A stretch of 64,000 nucleotides of DNA from Dactylis glomerata (Eukaryota; Streptophyta; Magnoliopsida; Poales; Poaceae), in assembly GCA_007115705.1 (NCBI GenBank), contig QXEO01000339.1, positions 6,443,386 through 6,507,385 on the forward strand. Direction: 5' to 3'. Under the pieces are notes generated by a model. It was not told the origin of the DNA. It worked only from the letters and a program-made list of their open reading frames with translations, and ran no database searches. A program made the translations under genes and the position numbers. Every line of letters begins with the position of its first letter. The first letter of the stretch is position 1. Below are positions 1 to 11,113 of this stretch, in pieces.

Positions 1-2
1 TT

Positions 3-1067
3 CAGCAAAGATCCTCGGCTAATGATCACGAAGCTAGCACAAGCAAAGCCAAGCCGAGGGACCCTAAATATACTCAGCCTAAGTGGTGTCCTCTTGGATT
101 GACAAAAACCAAGAAAAGGAGGCTGCAGCGCATGAGGAATCAAGAGAAGGTGGAAAATGAAGCTCGCCCAGTGCCTTCTAAGAAGTGGGTACGTAAGCAA
201 GTGGAAGATACCACAGTTCAAATGATAATCACAACAGTTCTGACACCATCTCAGGAGGGGAGCACGAGCATTGTTACTACACCACCTCCTACACCTCCTT
301 CAACTGATGAAATTCTAGAGCAAACTCCCGCACCGGAAGATGATGAGGAATTGGTGGACTATGAAAGCTCGCCAACTAGGGAAGGTATGGATATGAATAT
401 GGTTTATTATTTACCCTCTAAATTTCGTGCCGTAGATGAAGAAGGGGAGGTAGCACAGCTGGACTTTGGGCCCAAGAATGCCATCTTTGAGAAGCCAAAA
501 GAACCAGTGAAACACTTGAAACCATTATATGTCAAGGGACACATTAATGGGTCGCCGGTTGCTAGAATGCTTGTTGATGGTGGCGCTGTAGTGAATCTTA
601 TGCCATATTCGGTTTTCAAGAAGTTGGGGCTTGATGAGAATGATTTAATGAAAACCAACATGGTGCTTAATGGGTTTGAAGGTAAAGAAAAAACTGAGGA
701 AAAAGGTGTCATGAGTGTAGAGCTCACCGTGGGAAGCAAATCTTTGGCCACCGCCTTCTTTATTGCTGAGGTGCAAGGTAATTACAATGTCATATTAGGC
801 CGCAATTGGCTCCATGCAAACCAATGCGTGCCATCTACTTTGCATCAGTTCTTGATACAGTGGGTTGATGATGAAGTTGAGGTAGTCCATGCTGATAATT
901 CATCGTGCATTGCTTTGGCTGATTCATTGGTGGATTGGCAACATCCTAATGCTACTTATTTGACGGGGCGTGATCTTTCAGATTTTGATTTTCTTAGTGC
1001 CACAAAGAATGGCTTTGTTTCTGTATCTTTAAAGCCGATTTATAGTAATCGGCTCCCAAACATGTGA
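3..1067 (+). pseudogene. Gypsy gag C-terminus and aspartic protease domain (partial)
   Basis: The frame is already open at the left edge, so the true start is outside the window. The first ~35 codons hold a basic segment with the motif PKWCPLGLTKTKKRR, which is typical of plant Gypsy polyproteins. A low-complexity Pro/Thr/Glu-rich linker follows. A retropepsin-like domain comes next, with its active-site motif DGGA at about 576-587 and the later motif ILGRNWL at about 792-812. The active site has DGG where most retropepsins have DTG or DSG, so activity is uncertain. The frame stops at 1067 and RT begins at 1073 in another frame, either from a frameshift or as a separate pol ORF. Confidence 0.8.
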
Positions 1068-1072
1068 TTTAA

Positions 1073-4000
1073 ATGGATCCCAACGAAGAGTGGTTGCAGA
1101 AGAGGCTTGTGGAATATCGGTCCAGTGGGAACGATATGTATGAGTCAATTGAAGAATTAGATGATATGGATAAGTTGGGACAAGGTTTTACATCGGCTGA
1201 TCTATTGGAAGAGGTAGATATAGGAGATGGTTTAATTCCTAGGCCGATGTTTGTAAACAAAAATCTGAAAGCCGATTATAAGGATATGTTAATCGGGCTG
1301 TTAAAAGAATATGTCGATTGCTTTGCGTGGGAGTATCATGAGATGCCTGGTTTGAGCCGGGATTTAGTTGAGCATCGATTGCCTATCAAGGCCGGTTTTA
1401 GACCTTATAAACAACCGGCCCGGAAATTCAATCCTAAAATGTATGACCGGATCAAGGAGGAGATCGGTCGTTTGCTTAAAGCTAATTTTATTAAACCTTG
1501 CAGGTATGCAGATTGGATTTCTAATATTGTACCTGTGGAGAAAAAAGGATCAAGCAAGTTGAGGGTGTGTATTGATTTCAGGGATCTAAATAGAGCTACA
1601 CCCAAAGATGAGTATCATATGCCAATAGCCGATATGCTTATTAATGATGCCTCTGGTAATAAAGTTATTAGTTTTCTTGATGGCAATGCGGGGTATAACC
1701 AAATTTTTATGGCCGAAGAGGATGCATTCAAAACAGCCTTTTGGTGCCCTGGCTTTGTTGGTTTATTTGAGTGGACGGTAATGACCTTTGGGTTGAAAAA
1801 CGCCGGTGCCACATATCAGCGGGCTATGAATTTAATATTTCATGATTTGCTTGGGGTCATACTTGAAGTCTATATTGATGATATTGTTGTCAAATGGGAT
1901 GCTAATAAATCTCATTTAGCCGATTTGCGCTTAGCTTTTGAGAGGATGAGAAAGTATGGGCTCAAGATGAATCCTTTGAAGTGTGCTTTTGGTGTATCGG
2001 CTGGGAAATTCTTGGGTTTTATTATACATCAACATGGCATAGAGATTGATCCACAGAAGATAGAGGCTATCCAGAAAATAGAAGCACCAAAATGCAAGAA
2101 AGATATGCAGAAATTCCTTGGCAAGGTTAATTATTTGAGGCGATTCATAGTGAATTTGTCAGGGAAGGTTGATGCATTTACCCCTATTCTTCGGTTAAAG
2201 AATGATGATGATTTTACCTGGGGGGCAAAACAGCAAGAGGCATTCGAAAATATCAAGCTTTGTTTGTCTACTCCGCCGGTATTGAAGGCGCCCAAACATG
2301 GAGAGATTTTTAGGCTCTATATCGCTGCAGAGGAAGGCGTTATTGGTGCTGTTTTGACTCAAGAGACCGAAGGAAAGGAACATGTCATAACTTATTTGAG
2401 TCGGCATTTACTGGATGCCGAGACAAGGTATGCTTTTATTGAGAAATTATGCTTGTGCTTGTATTTTGCTTGTACTAAGTTAAGGCATTATTTATTGTCT
2501 AGCATGTGCATTGTTGCTTGTCAAACCGATGTCATTAAATATATGTTGCATAGACCAATTCTTAGTGGCAGGATTGGTAAATGGGCTTATGCTTTAATTG
2601 AATATGATTTGGCTTATGAATCTTTGAAATCTATGAAAGGCCAAATCGTTGCTAATTTTATTGTTGAACATCGGATTGACAGTGAGCATGATATTGATAT
2701 TAGCCTTGTCTCTTTAATACCGTGGAGATTATATTTTGATGGTTCAGTCTGTAACAATGGCCAAGGTGTTGGTGTTGTTTATATATCTCCTCATGGTGCT
2801 GTGTTTGAAGCCTTATGCCGATTAGAATATTCTTGCACAAACAATCAAGCCGAATATGAAGCTTTACTATTCGGACTAGAACTTTTAATTGCTGTAGGTG
2901 CTACACATATTGAGGCTTATGGTGATTCGTTGTTAGTAGTTCAGCAAATATCCAAGGTTTGCCAATGTTTAGACGAATCACTTAATATGTATCTTGATAA
3001 ATGTCTAGACATAATTTCTACCTTGGATTATTTTAGCATTGCTCATATATCTAGACAGGATAATTGGAATGCAAATGAGTTAGCACAACAAGCATCTGGC
3101 TACCATGTTGATCGTGGTGTTTTTCATATATCTTATAAGCCGATGTTTGTTCTTGCTGACGTAGGTAAGACCGAATTAAAGCCCATTGATTCGGTCACTA
3201 ATGAAGGATCTAGTGCAGGTGAAAACAAAGATTGGAGAAGGCCTATTGTTGAATATTTGCAGGATCCTAGCAAGAGGACGGATAGGGCTGTTCGGCGGAT
3301 TGCTTTCAAATAAGTTTTGATAGATGATAATCTTTATCGCCGAACAGTTGATGGTATTCTCTTGAAGTGTTTGGATGAAGACCAAGCAAGGGTCGCTATG
3401 GGGGAGGTACATGAAGGTATCTGTGGTACTCATCAGTCGGCGCACAAGATGAAGTGGTTACTACGATGTGCAGGTTTTTATTGGCCGACGATGATAAATG
3501 ATTGCTTCAGATATTATAAAGGATGCGAGGCTTGTCAAAAGTTTGGTGATATTCAGTTGGCTCCTGCTGCTATGTTGAATCCTGTTATCAAGCCGTAGCC
3601 ATTTAGAGGTTGGGGATTGGATTTCATTGGCATGATTCATCCTTCTTCTTCGAAAGGGCATCGGTTCGTGTTGGTAGCCACTGATTATTTTACCAAATGG
3701 TCTGAAGCAATACCTCTCAGGAATATGACCCATAAGGAGGTGATCCAATTCATAACTGAGCACATTATACATAGATTCGGTGTTCCTCAAACTTTGACCA
3801 CTGATCAGGGTTCATCATTTATGGCAAAGGAAGTAAAAGAATTCGCCGAATCATATAAGATAAAGATGCTCAATTCATCTCCATATTATGCTCAAGCTAA
3901 TGGACAAGCTGAATCTAGCAATAAAACTTTGATCAAGCTCATCAAGAAGAAGATTGAAGATCATCCAAGGAGATGGCATGAAGTGTTGTCTGAAGCTTTG

Positions 4001-4266
4001 TGGGCGCATAGGATTTCAAGGCATGGTGCAACAAAAGTAACTTCATATGAGCTCGTGTATGGGCAAGAAGCCGTTTTACCAGTAGAGGTGAATCTGGCTG
4101 CTTTGAGGTTCGCGAAGCAAAATGATTTATCGGCGGTGGATTTTCATAACTTAATGATGGATAACATTGATGAAGTCGCCGATAAACGTCTAATTGCTCT
4201 AAGAGACATAGAGAAGGAGAAATTGCGGGTAGCAAGAGCATATAACAAAAAGGTAAAATTGAAGAG
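1073..4266 (+). pseudogene. Gypsy pol: RT, RNase H, archaeal-type RNase H, integrase (broken)
   Basis: The reverse transcriptase core includes the catalytic YIDD at 1871-1882. The first RNase H follows (RLYIAAEEG, then YLSRHL) and has Ala where the first catalytic Asp is expected, so it looks degenerate. A second RNase H, with FDGS at about 2735-2746 and an NNQAEYEALLFGL helix, is the extra archaeal-type domain. Integrase follows, with an HHCC finger at about 3410-3540 and a D,D,E core marked by MDFIG (~3617), TTDQGSSF (~3800) and GQAESSNK (~3903). In-frame stops at 3311-3313 and 3596-3598 divide the frame into three pieces. The reading frame is then cut at 4267 by a nested element. Host-independent activity of this copy is not possible as it stands. 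Confidence 0.9.
4262..4266 (+). repeat. Target-site duplication, left (AAGAG)
   Basis: AAGAG precedes the Copia-like LTR end at 4267 and is repeated exactly at 10723-10727. The integrase frame reads through once one copy is counted. Confidence 0.92.
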
Positions 4267-4329
4267 TGAAAGGAAGAGATGTCGCCTAGAGGGGGGGGGT
4301 GAATAGGCGTTTTAAAACAATTACAGAAT

Positions 4330-5220
4330 TGGCTTGAAGGAATGCGGAATTAAACTAACGTTTATTTTCTTCAAGCACAAGACCTAAATATGCTAGGCTC
4401 AACTAAGTGCAACAACAACAACTAGATATAAGCAAGATAGCACAAGATATAATTCACAAGTGATAAGCAAGATATAAGTACTTCAAGCACGATGGCTATC
4501 ACAAGGAAATAAACTCGGGTATAGAGATAACCGAGGCACGCGGAGACAAAGATGTATCCCGATGTTCACTTACATAAAGTAAGCTAATCACCGTTGGAGA
4601 GATGCGGGTAACCACGAAGGCCCCCGAACGCCACGAAGGCTCACCTTCTTCTCCGAGTCCCCCACGAAGCTAGGGACCCCTTCTTATGGTTAGCTTTTCC
4701 TCCACTCCGGAGATGGCAAGCTCCACAACCACTTCACAACTCCCACGAAGGGGAAGCCCGGGCCTCTTCACAATCTTCCACGAAGAGGACACTGAGGCAC
4801 CAACCGCCAAGCCAACTAGGAGGTCACCCTCCAAGAGTAACAAGCTCACGATCTCTCACTCGAACAAATCGTAATGGAGAGCTCAACACTTATGCAAGAA
4901 TGCAAAGCAAGAACACAAGGGAAAGTGCTCAAATCCTTCTCTCTCAAATCCCACCAAAGCAACAAATGCTATGGAGGAGTTAGAGAGGAAGAACAAGGGT
5001 GGAGGTCAACCAATGACTCCAAGATCTAGATCCCAAAGGTTCCCCTCACTTAGAGGAGAAATGAGTTGGTGGAGATTGTAGATCTAGATCTCCTCTTCCA
5101 AATCCCTCAAAAAGATGCAAGAATCATAGGAGGGATGGAGGAGGAAGAAAGCTCAAGAGGTTCAACAATGGAGGTGAGAGAAAGGCTCAAGAACACCCTA
5201 GAACACTTGTCCAACCGTTG
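4330..5220 (-). other. R/U5 part of the Copia-like LTR, no gene
   Basis: Sequence downstream of the TATA box on the element strand. Short open frames occur but none has a recognisable domain. Read from the minus strand, the segment carries a leader, then repeated GGCCTTTGTGGCG-like motifs shared with 60230-60320 of the second copy. Confidence 0.5.
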
Positions 5221-5230
5221 GGGAAGAAGC

Positions 5231-5244
5231 CCCCTTTTATAGGG
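5231..5244 (-). promoter_or_regulatory. TATA box of nested Copia LTR
   Basis: The minus strand reads CCTATAAAAGGGGG, a strong plant TATA box. It sits at the same place in the LTR as TATAAATA at 59708 in the second family copy. Confidence 0.65.
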
Positions 5245-5280
5245 CAACAAAACTGCCCGTTACAGAGATTTTTTGGTCAT

Positions 5281-5415
5281 CCCGGAGCAGCCCGGAGCAG
5301 CCTGGAGCAGCCCGGCGCAGAGCCCGGAGCAGCTCCGGCCGATACTCCGGAGCGAGTACCCGGCCACTGCTCAGCCCGGAGCAGCCCGGAGCAGCTCCGG
5401 ATTTCACTCCGGATT
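5281..5415 (-). repeat. GC-rich short repeats in U3
   Basis: A cluster of near-repeats of CCGGAGCAG (with variants CTGGAGCAG and CCGGCGCAG) lies just upstream of the TATA box on the element's own strand. At the equivalent place the related LTR carries a different GC-rich repeat (59480-59680). The flanks of the cluster are homologous between the two LTRs. Confidence 0.7.
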
Positions 5416-6632
5416 TGCAAAACAGCAAAACCACTCATACGAAAAACGCGATAACTTTTGCATCCGAACTCCGTTTTTAGCAAACTTGGACTTTTTGAAA
5501 AGCTTAGAAAAAGTACTACAACTTTATGCAGAGAAACACCAAGAAATGTTAAGAGGAAAAATACCAAATGTGGAGAGGTGTGAAACCTCCCAAAGTGAAG
5601 AACCGGTAAAACTCTTCAACTCGAAAACGCAATAGACGATGCATTTGGATTCTGTTTTCGATGAACTTGGGCTTGTTGGAAAGCTAGCAACAAGCACAAG
5701 AACCTCACATGGAGAAACACCAAGAAGCAACAAACAAGGCATATGCAAAGTATGCAAAGGATTGAGCTCCCTATGACGATGTGATCAAGTTACCCAACCG
5801 AAAGCCCCTCTTGATAGTGCGGCTATCTATCCTATAACCCGGTCTCCCAACAAACACCTTGAGACCGGAAAAAGGAAAACCTAGCAAGGACATACCTTTG
5901 CCTTGAGCATCCCGCTTGATCTTGATGATGATGCTTCATGCTCTCATCAAGCCGGAATGCTTCACTTGATCATTGTTGCTTCGTGAAGACTTTAATTTGC
6001 TCCCCCATAAACCATTATGGGATAGCTTTGTTAACACTCATCTTCACAAGTCCATTATAACCAAATGGACGACAAGCTTCAAACATATGATCTTCTTGAG
6101 ATGCTTATCTTGAACTTTCACAACTCAACCTTGATAAAGAACATCATTTGATTTCATTCTCCCATGGGCCATATTGAATCCTTCTTTTGATGTAAGCCCA
6201 TGGGAAGAAACTTGATTCCACTATTCTCTCTTCATCTTGGTCAACCTTGTATCTACTCATGCTCTATCGAAACTCTCTTAAGATGCATAGGGAATTCTTC
6301 ATTTGATTGCATGCTCTAAGTCTTGGTCAACCATGGCTCAACATGAGACCATCGTGACCTCGACATAGAGCCATAACTTGAGTTCTACACAAGAACAACA
6401 TCTTTATTTCTTCTTCTTGATCATATTGGATTCATCTCTTCTTGTTCAATGATCTTGATGCCAATACTTAAGATATATTGTTATCTTCATGGCATCCAAG
6501 CCTTGAATCCAACACATGGACTTCAAGCAATTCCTATGAACAATTCCTTCACAAAAAGCTCAATGAGAATATTAGTCCATAGGGATTGTCATTAATTACC
6601 AAAAACACACTTAGGGGCAATTGACCCTTACA

Positions 6633-6646
6633 ATCTCCCCCATTTT
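6633..6646 (-). other. Polypurine tract of nested Copia-like element
   Basis: The minus strand reads AAATGGGGGAGAT directly before the LTR start TGTAAGGG. Confidence 0.75.
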
Positions 6647-9600
6647 GGTAATTGATGACAATCTCAACAAGAGGGTTTATATAATGAATGATAGAAACTA
6701 ATATGCAACTTATCCGGGAATAAATTGCATACAAGAGGTTGTATTTGATATGGTCAAGTAACACAAAGCTACTACCGCATATCAAAATCAATTGTACTCA
6801 CATAAACTACAACAAATATGGTTGATGTGAGTGCAACCAAAATATATAGAGCAAACTCCCCCACAATATATGCACGTGTGATGAACTTGAATTTCATTGC
6901 ATACATTGTCAAGATAAACCTTTGATGGAGTTTATACTATATATTCAACCATGCAAAACATCTAACAAAGAAGAGATGCATGAAAGGTAAAACACTTTAG
7001 CACAAGCCAACCTTAAGTATAAAAACCATTTCCCTTAAACCCTCTAAACTTCTCCCCCATTGGCAACGATTGCCAAAATGGATGAAGGAATTTAGAAGGC
7101 CAATATAGTATGAGTTCCTCCCCAAGATGTGCATTTCTCATAAAAATGAGTGAAATCATATGCACTTATCAAATTAACAATATTTGGAGGAAGTCAAACC
7201 ATATTGAGGATCAAAGATTGCAAAAAGATGACATAGTGAAGGAAACTTCAACGAATGAAGCAAGCAAGCAATCAAGAGACCCAAAGAACCAATTGGACAC
7301 AAGGAGATGTGATAATAAGAGCAACTAGGTGATTTAAATAAAATAAGGAAGCTCCCCAAGGTCCATGCATAAATTTGAATTTTTGTTGCATTTGAATACA
7401 ATATGCACAAACATGGAATCCTCACTTCCTCTATATCATTTAAAAAACAACCTTGAGCATGAGAGAATACAAAAGAATCAATACGCTTATCAAAGTGAAC
7501 TTTAGTCCAAAAAGATTCACGAGATATGAGTGCGAGAAGAAGCAATAAAGAATAAACAAGCACTCATAAATCAAGTTCTTACCAACACCATCAAGAACAA
7601 AATGGATAAGAAAGATGGTCGGCAAAGAACGAGGATATCAAGGGAAGAAATTAACACTCTTATGCATATATATTTCTAAGTGGACAAAAAATCATGATGA
7701 ACAATCCACAAAGGAACATGTATACACAAGAGGTTAGTTGAAATTAAGGAAGACATGGTATCCAAGAGAGAGTCATAGAATATACCAAATAGCTTTGCTA
7801 TAAAGCATATATAGCTCAAGGCTCCATTTTCCATTATGGTATATTAACAAACTCCCCACGCAAAAACATCAAAGCCATCACAACTAGCAATAAGGGATCA
7901 AAAGATAGTCGGGATGCTTTGATAGGCAACAAGCATAATAAAGAAGGGTACAACTTGCAACATTATCTATATTGCACATGAGAGAGCGTTGAGGAATTAA
8001 TATGCAATAAATTGCTAAAATGGCATATTTGGGATTGGTGAATCATAAACATGATTTTATATACTTCCCATCATATGCAATCATCTCAACTTGCTCACAT
8101 ATGAAATAAATATATTTCTTTATAATACCTTTGCAAGAACCACAACATTTGCAAATAAAAATTATCATGCCAAGAACCAACCTACGAGAGTTGGGATGCT
8201 AGAAAAGTATGCATGAATGTTATACTTGTTACCGAGATAGCAATGGTGTGATGTAGTAGATAAGAGTTCGCCGGTCATCCTAGCTTGGCTCCAATAATCA
8301 TATGGTGATACACCTTCCTTATAAACAAGACAAGCATCCATTGCATCTCCAATGTACCTAAGACATCATTCAAGTACATCTTGGTCCCCAAACTTATTGG
8401 GTCCAAAGTGGTTAGACTAACCACAATACATATGATAGACTCCATAAAAATATGTGCATAGTTAAAGATGAAATTTGAATTTCATGCACATCTTAGCCAT
8501 TTAGGATTTGATGGAGTATAACATATATATTGGATCAAAGAAAGCAACTAAGATACAAAAATAAGCATAAAGAGAATATGCATGCACCTATCTTTCAAGA
8601 TCCAAAGAAGATACGATTTAGACAAAAACACCAAGAATACAAGGAGGTATAAAGGTGTGGCAAAACACATTATTTGTCCAAATGACATCAAGGGAACAAA
8701 TCAACAAATGATTTATTCATAAAATTCAACAAATGAACCTAACAACTTATTGAGCATGAAAGAATAAATAAATAAAAGCATGCTCAACAATTTATCTCAT
8801 TCGAGCAAATAAATCATAGAAGAAGGAATGAGATAACTAACTCCCAAAAGAGCAAGGTTCCAACAAATAAACCAAACCCTCTACACTTTCCACAATGGCA
8901 CAAGTACCTAAAAAAAGGTTTGTCTTACAACAACACACACTTGATGGGGATCAAGAGATGAGACAAAGTCAAGCAAAAAGATCCTCAAGAAGGCAATAAG
9001 ACAATGGGAGTCAAAAAGATTTCTTGGCAAGAAATATGGGCAATAAGAGGCAAATTCCAAGGTGAAGATGATCTAGAGGAATTACCACGCATATATACGA
9101 ATACCAATTGTCAAAGACAAGAAGTTCATATTGGAATTATTTTCCGGTGGTGTATTGCAAAGATATTCAAGATCAACTTCACAATAAAAGGCATATGGTT
9201 AAATATTCAAATTAAGCACCATGCACGAAAAAGGATTCTTGGTAGCTCCAAAAATAGTCAAACAATCATGCAAAGCAATGATTAGAGTAACTAGAAGCAA
9301 ACGGCTTCCTACTTATGATATATATATAAATATATTTGAGTGAAACCGCACCAAGAATTCTTACTCAAACCAAGACAAAAGAAATGAGCTATAAAATCTT
9401 TTAAGAAAGAGCGGAGCTTGTTTGAGCAAACATGCCACCTAGAAACAAGATAATTAACAATATCAACACTAAGTGGCAAAACCTCAAAAGTTCACATTTC
9501 CTAGGATTGTGATATGCACAAGGCATATTACTCCCCGATAATGTGATGTTCCATTAATCACTCAATAAGAGCCAAATAAGATACCAACAAGATGCATTAG

Positions 9601-9900
9601 AGGCTCAAAGCAAACACACAAGTATATGATGTGCCAAACAACCAACACCTACTTGAATGCACAAGTTAAGAAGGTGTAAGGAACAACATATACAAACACA
9701 TACTTGGTACAAAACCAAAACATGCAAAGGGGCAAGTAACTTACAATGTAGAGAGGTTAAGTACAAGTTACCGCAAAGAGGCACATTGGATATAAGATGA
9801 TAGTGTCAATGAATTGGCTTGATGAAATAAAATTAATGAAGATCCCTTAATTCTTCATGAGGTAGCCAAGTCTCCAATGCCCTCCACAAACACCTATTGA
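6647..9900 (-). mobile_element. Non-coding internal region of nested Copia-like element
   Basis: This is about 3.25 kb of AT-rich DNA with no reverse transcriptase, integrase or other recognisable coding sequence in either direction. It contains several further polypurine-like runs (minus-strand GGGGGAGAA near 7050 and CGGGGAGT near 9533). Its gag-proximal end is homologous to the region after gag in the copy at 58448-64000. The non-coding state is therefore a property of the family and not local decay. Confidence 0.7.
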
Positions 9901-10482
9901 TCAAGTTTTAGCTTGTTGGTCCCCAACCAAGTTGGGTCCTAAGAGGTTAGTAACAATAGGCTTGGCAACCCAAATGGTTCTTTTCTTGACACCACTTTGA
10001 GTTCCAACAAACTTGGCAAACACATTGCCATCCTTATCTTTCTTAAGAGAATAATCATCATCAACAATGATAGGATTAGATAAGGTACCGCTTAAGCATG
10101 AAGAAGCAAAGTGCCCCTTCTCACGGCAAATATAGCAACAAGTGCTTCCCTTTCTCTTCTTCATTGATTTCTTGATTTGGGAAGCTTCATCTTGTTTCTT
10201 CTTGGGAAGTGGCCTATCTTCAACTTGAGGTCGAACTTGAGCTTGACCTTGTGCCCGCTTCCCTTGTTGCTTCTCACTCAAGTGCTTCTTCTTCAATGGG
10301 CAAGATCTCACATGATGCCCTTTAATCTTGCACTTGAAGCAAACAATCTTGGCCAAATTCTTGACTTGGTCTTGGCCCTTCTTCTTCTTGTTGCTCTTGG
10401 ACTTGTTCTTGTTATTGGAGTTGAATCCAAGTCCACTCTTGTCATTAGGGGATTTTTGCACACTCAAAATATTATTGGAGTT
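9901..10482 (-). pseudogene. gag C-terminal part with two CCHC zinc knuckles (N-truncated)
   Basis: The minus-strand frame contains two retroviral-type zinc knuckles. The first is CFKCKIKGHHVRSC at about 10300-10345 and the second is CYICREKGHFASSC at about 10095-10140. A Lys-rich linker lies between them, and the end is GVKKRTIWVAKPIVTNLLG. This matches the C-terminal half of the gag at 60712-62925 closely. The N-terminal half is missing because a deletion joins gag directly to the 5' LTR remnant at about 10483. The short N-terminal residues read from the LTR are not gag. Confidence 0.85.
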
Positions 10483-10722
10483 GAACAACATCTTTATTTC
10501 TTCTTCTTGATCATATTGGATTCATCTCTTCTTGTTCAATGATCTTGATGCCAATACTTAAGATATATTATTATCTTCATGGCATCCAAGCCTTGAATCC
10601 AACACATGGACTTCAAGCAATTCCTATGAACAATTCCTTCACAAAAAGCTCAATGAGAATATTAGTCCATAGGGATTGTCATTAATTACCAAAAACACAC
10701 TTAGGGGCAATTGACCCTTACA
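10483..10722 (-). mobile_element. 240-bp remnant of the 5' LTR
   Basis: It matches 6393-6632 over its whole length with about one difference. It includes the terminal CA at 10721-10722 and is followed by the target duplication. The break at 10483 joins U3 sequence straight to gag, which marks an internal deletion of more than 3 kb relative to the second family copy. Confidence 0.88.
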
Positions 10723-10727
10723 AAGAG
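10723..10727 (+). repeat. Target-site duplication, right (AAGAG)
   Basis: Exact copy of the 4262-4266 pentamer, directly after the terminal CA of the nested element. Confidence 0.92.
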
Positions 10728-10950
10728 CTTCCAGGTTGGTGACCTAGTGTGGAAGGTAATCCTGCCAGTTGGTTCAAAAGACAGGAAATTTGGCAAATGG
10801 TCTCCGAGCTGGGAGGGTCCTTTCAAGGTCATGAGAGTAGTTCCTGGAAATTCATATTTGGTTGAATCTATGGAGGGAAATTTATTACCTCGAGCTCTCA
10901 ATGGAAGATATCTAAAGAAGTTTTACCTGAGCGTGTGGCAAGAAGCTTAA
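10723..10950 (+). pseudogene. Gypsy integrase C-terminal domain, resumed after insertion
   Basis: Immediately right of the nested Copia element, the frame resumes with FQVGDLVWK and then a GPFKV motif. These are hallmarks of the Gypsy integrase C-terminal (GPF/Y) domain. It ends with a stop at 10948-10950. Removing the insertion and one copy of the AAGAG duplication leaves the frame continuous with 1073-4266. This shows that the two blocks are one gene and that the insertion was precise. Confidence 0.88.
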
Positions 10951-11100
10951 ACACACATATGGCCGATATACAATTATCGCCCTTAGCATACATGGCCGAT
11001 ATAGAGTTATCGCCCTAAGAACAGATGGCCGATGGAGTGTTGACATCGTCCTTAGACAAAATGTGGTGCAAGTTATTTTTCGGCACGCAAGTATTGCCGA
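10951..11100 (+). other. Gypsy 3' untranslated internal spacer
   Basis: This 150-bp non-coding stretch lies between the pol stop and the polypurine tract. It contains a short reiterated motif, ATGGCCGAT followed by ATCGCCCT, in about three imperfect copies (10958-11045). No gene is seen. Confidence 0.6.
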
Positions 11101-11113
11101 AAAACAGGGGGCA
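11101..11113 (+). other. Polypurine tract of the Gypsy element
   Basis: The purine-rich run AAAACAGGGGGCA lies directly before the TG that opens the 3' LTR. It is the expected primer for plus-strand DNA synthesis. Confidence 0.75.

Larger units (their letters stand above)
4267..6632 (-). mobile_element. 3' LTR of nested Copia-like element
   Basis: On the minus strand it starts TGTAAGGGTC at 6632 and ends CTTTCA at 4267. It is homologous to the 58448-60657 LTR over much of its length, including a G-run and GGCGACAT block near the end. It contains a minus-strand TATA box (5231-5244) and a GC-rich repeat cluster (5281-5415). Confidence 0.88.
4267..10722 (-). mobile_element. Nested non-autonomous Copia-like element, 5' LTR deleted
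   Basis: The element reads on the minus strand from 10722 to 4267. It has a 240-bp remnant of the 5' LTR, the C-terminal part of a gag gene, about 3.3 kb of non-coding internal DNA, a polypurine tract and a full 2,366-bp 3' LTR. A deletion has removed the rest of the 5' LTR, the primer-binding site and the gag N-terminus. No pol is present. A related copy on the plus strand starts at 58448. Exact AAGAG duplications flank it. The 240 bp shared by the two LTRs differ at only about one site (6480s versus 10570), so the insertion is recent. Confidence 0.9.
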
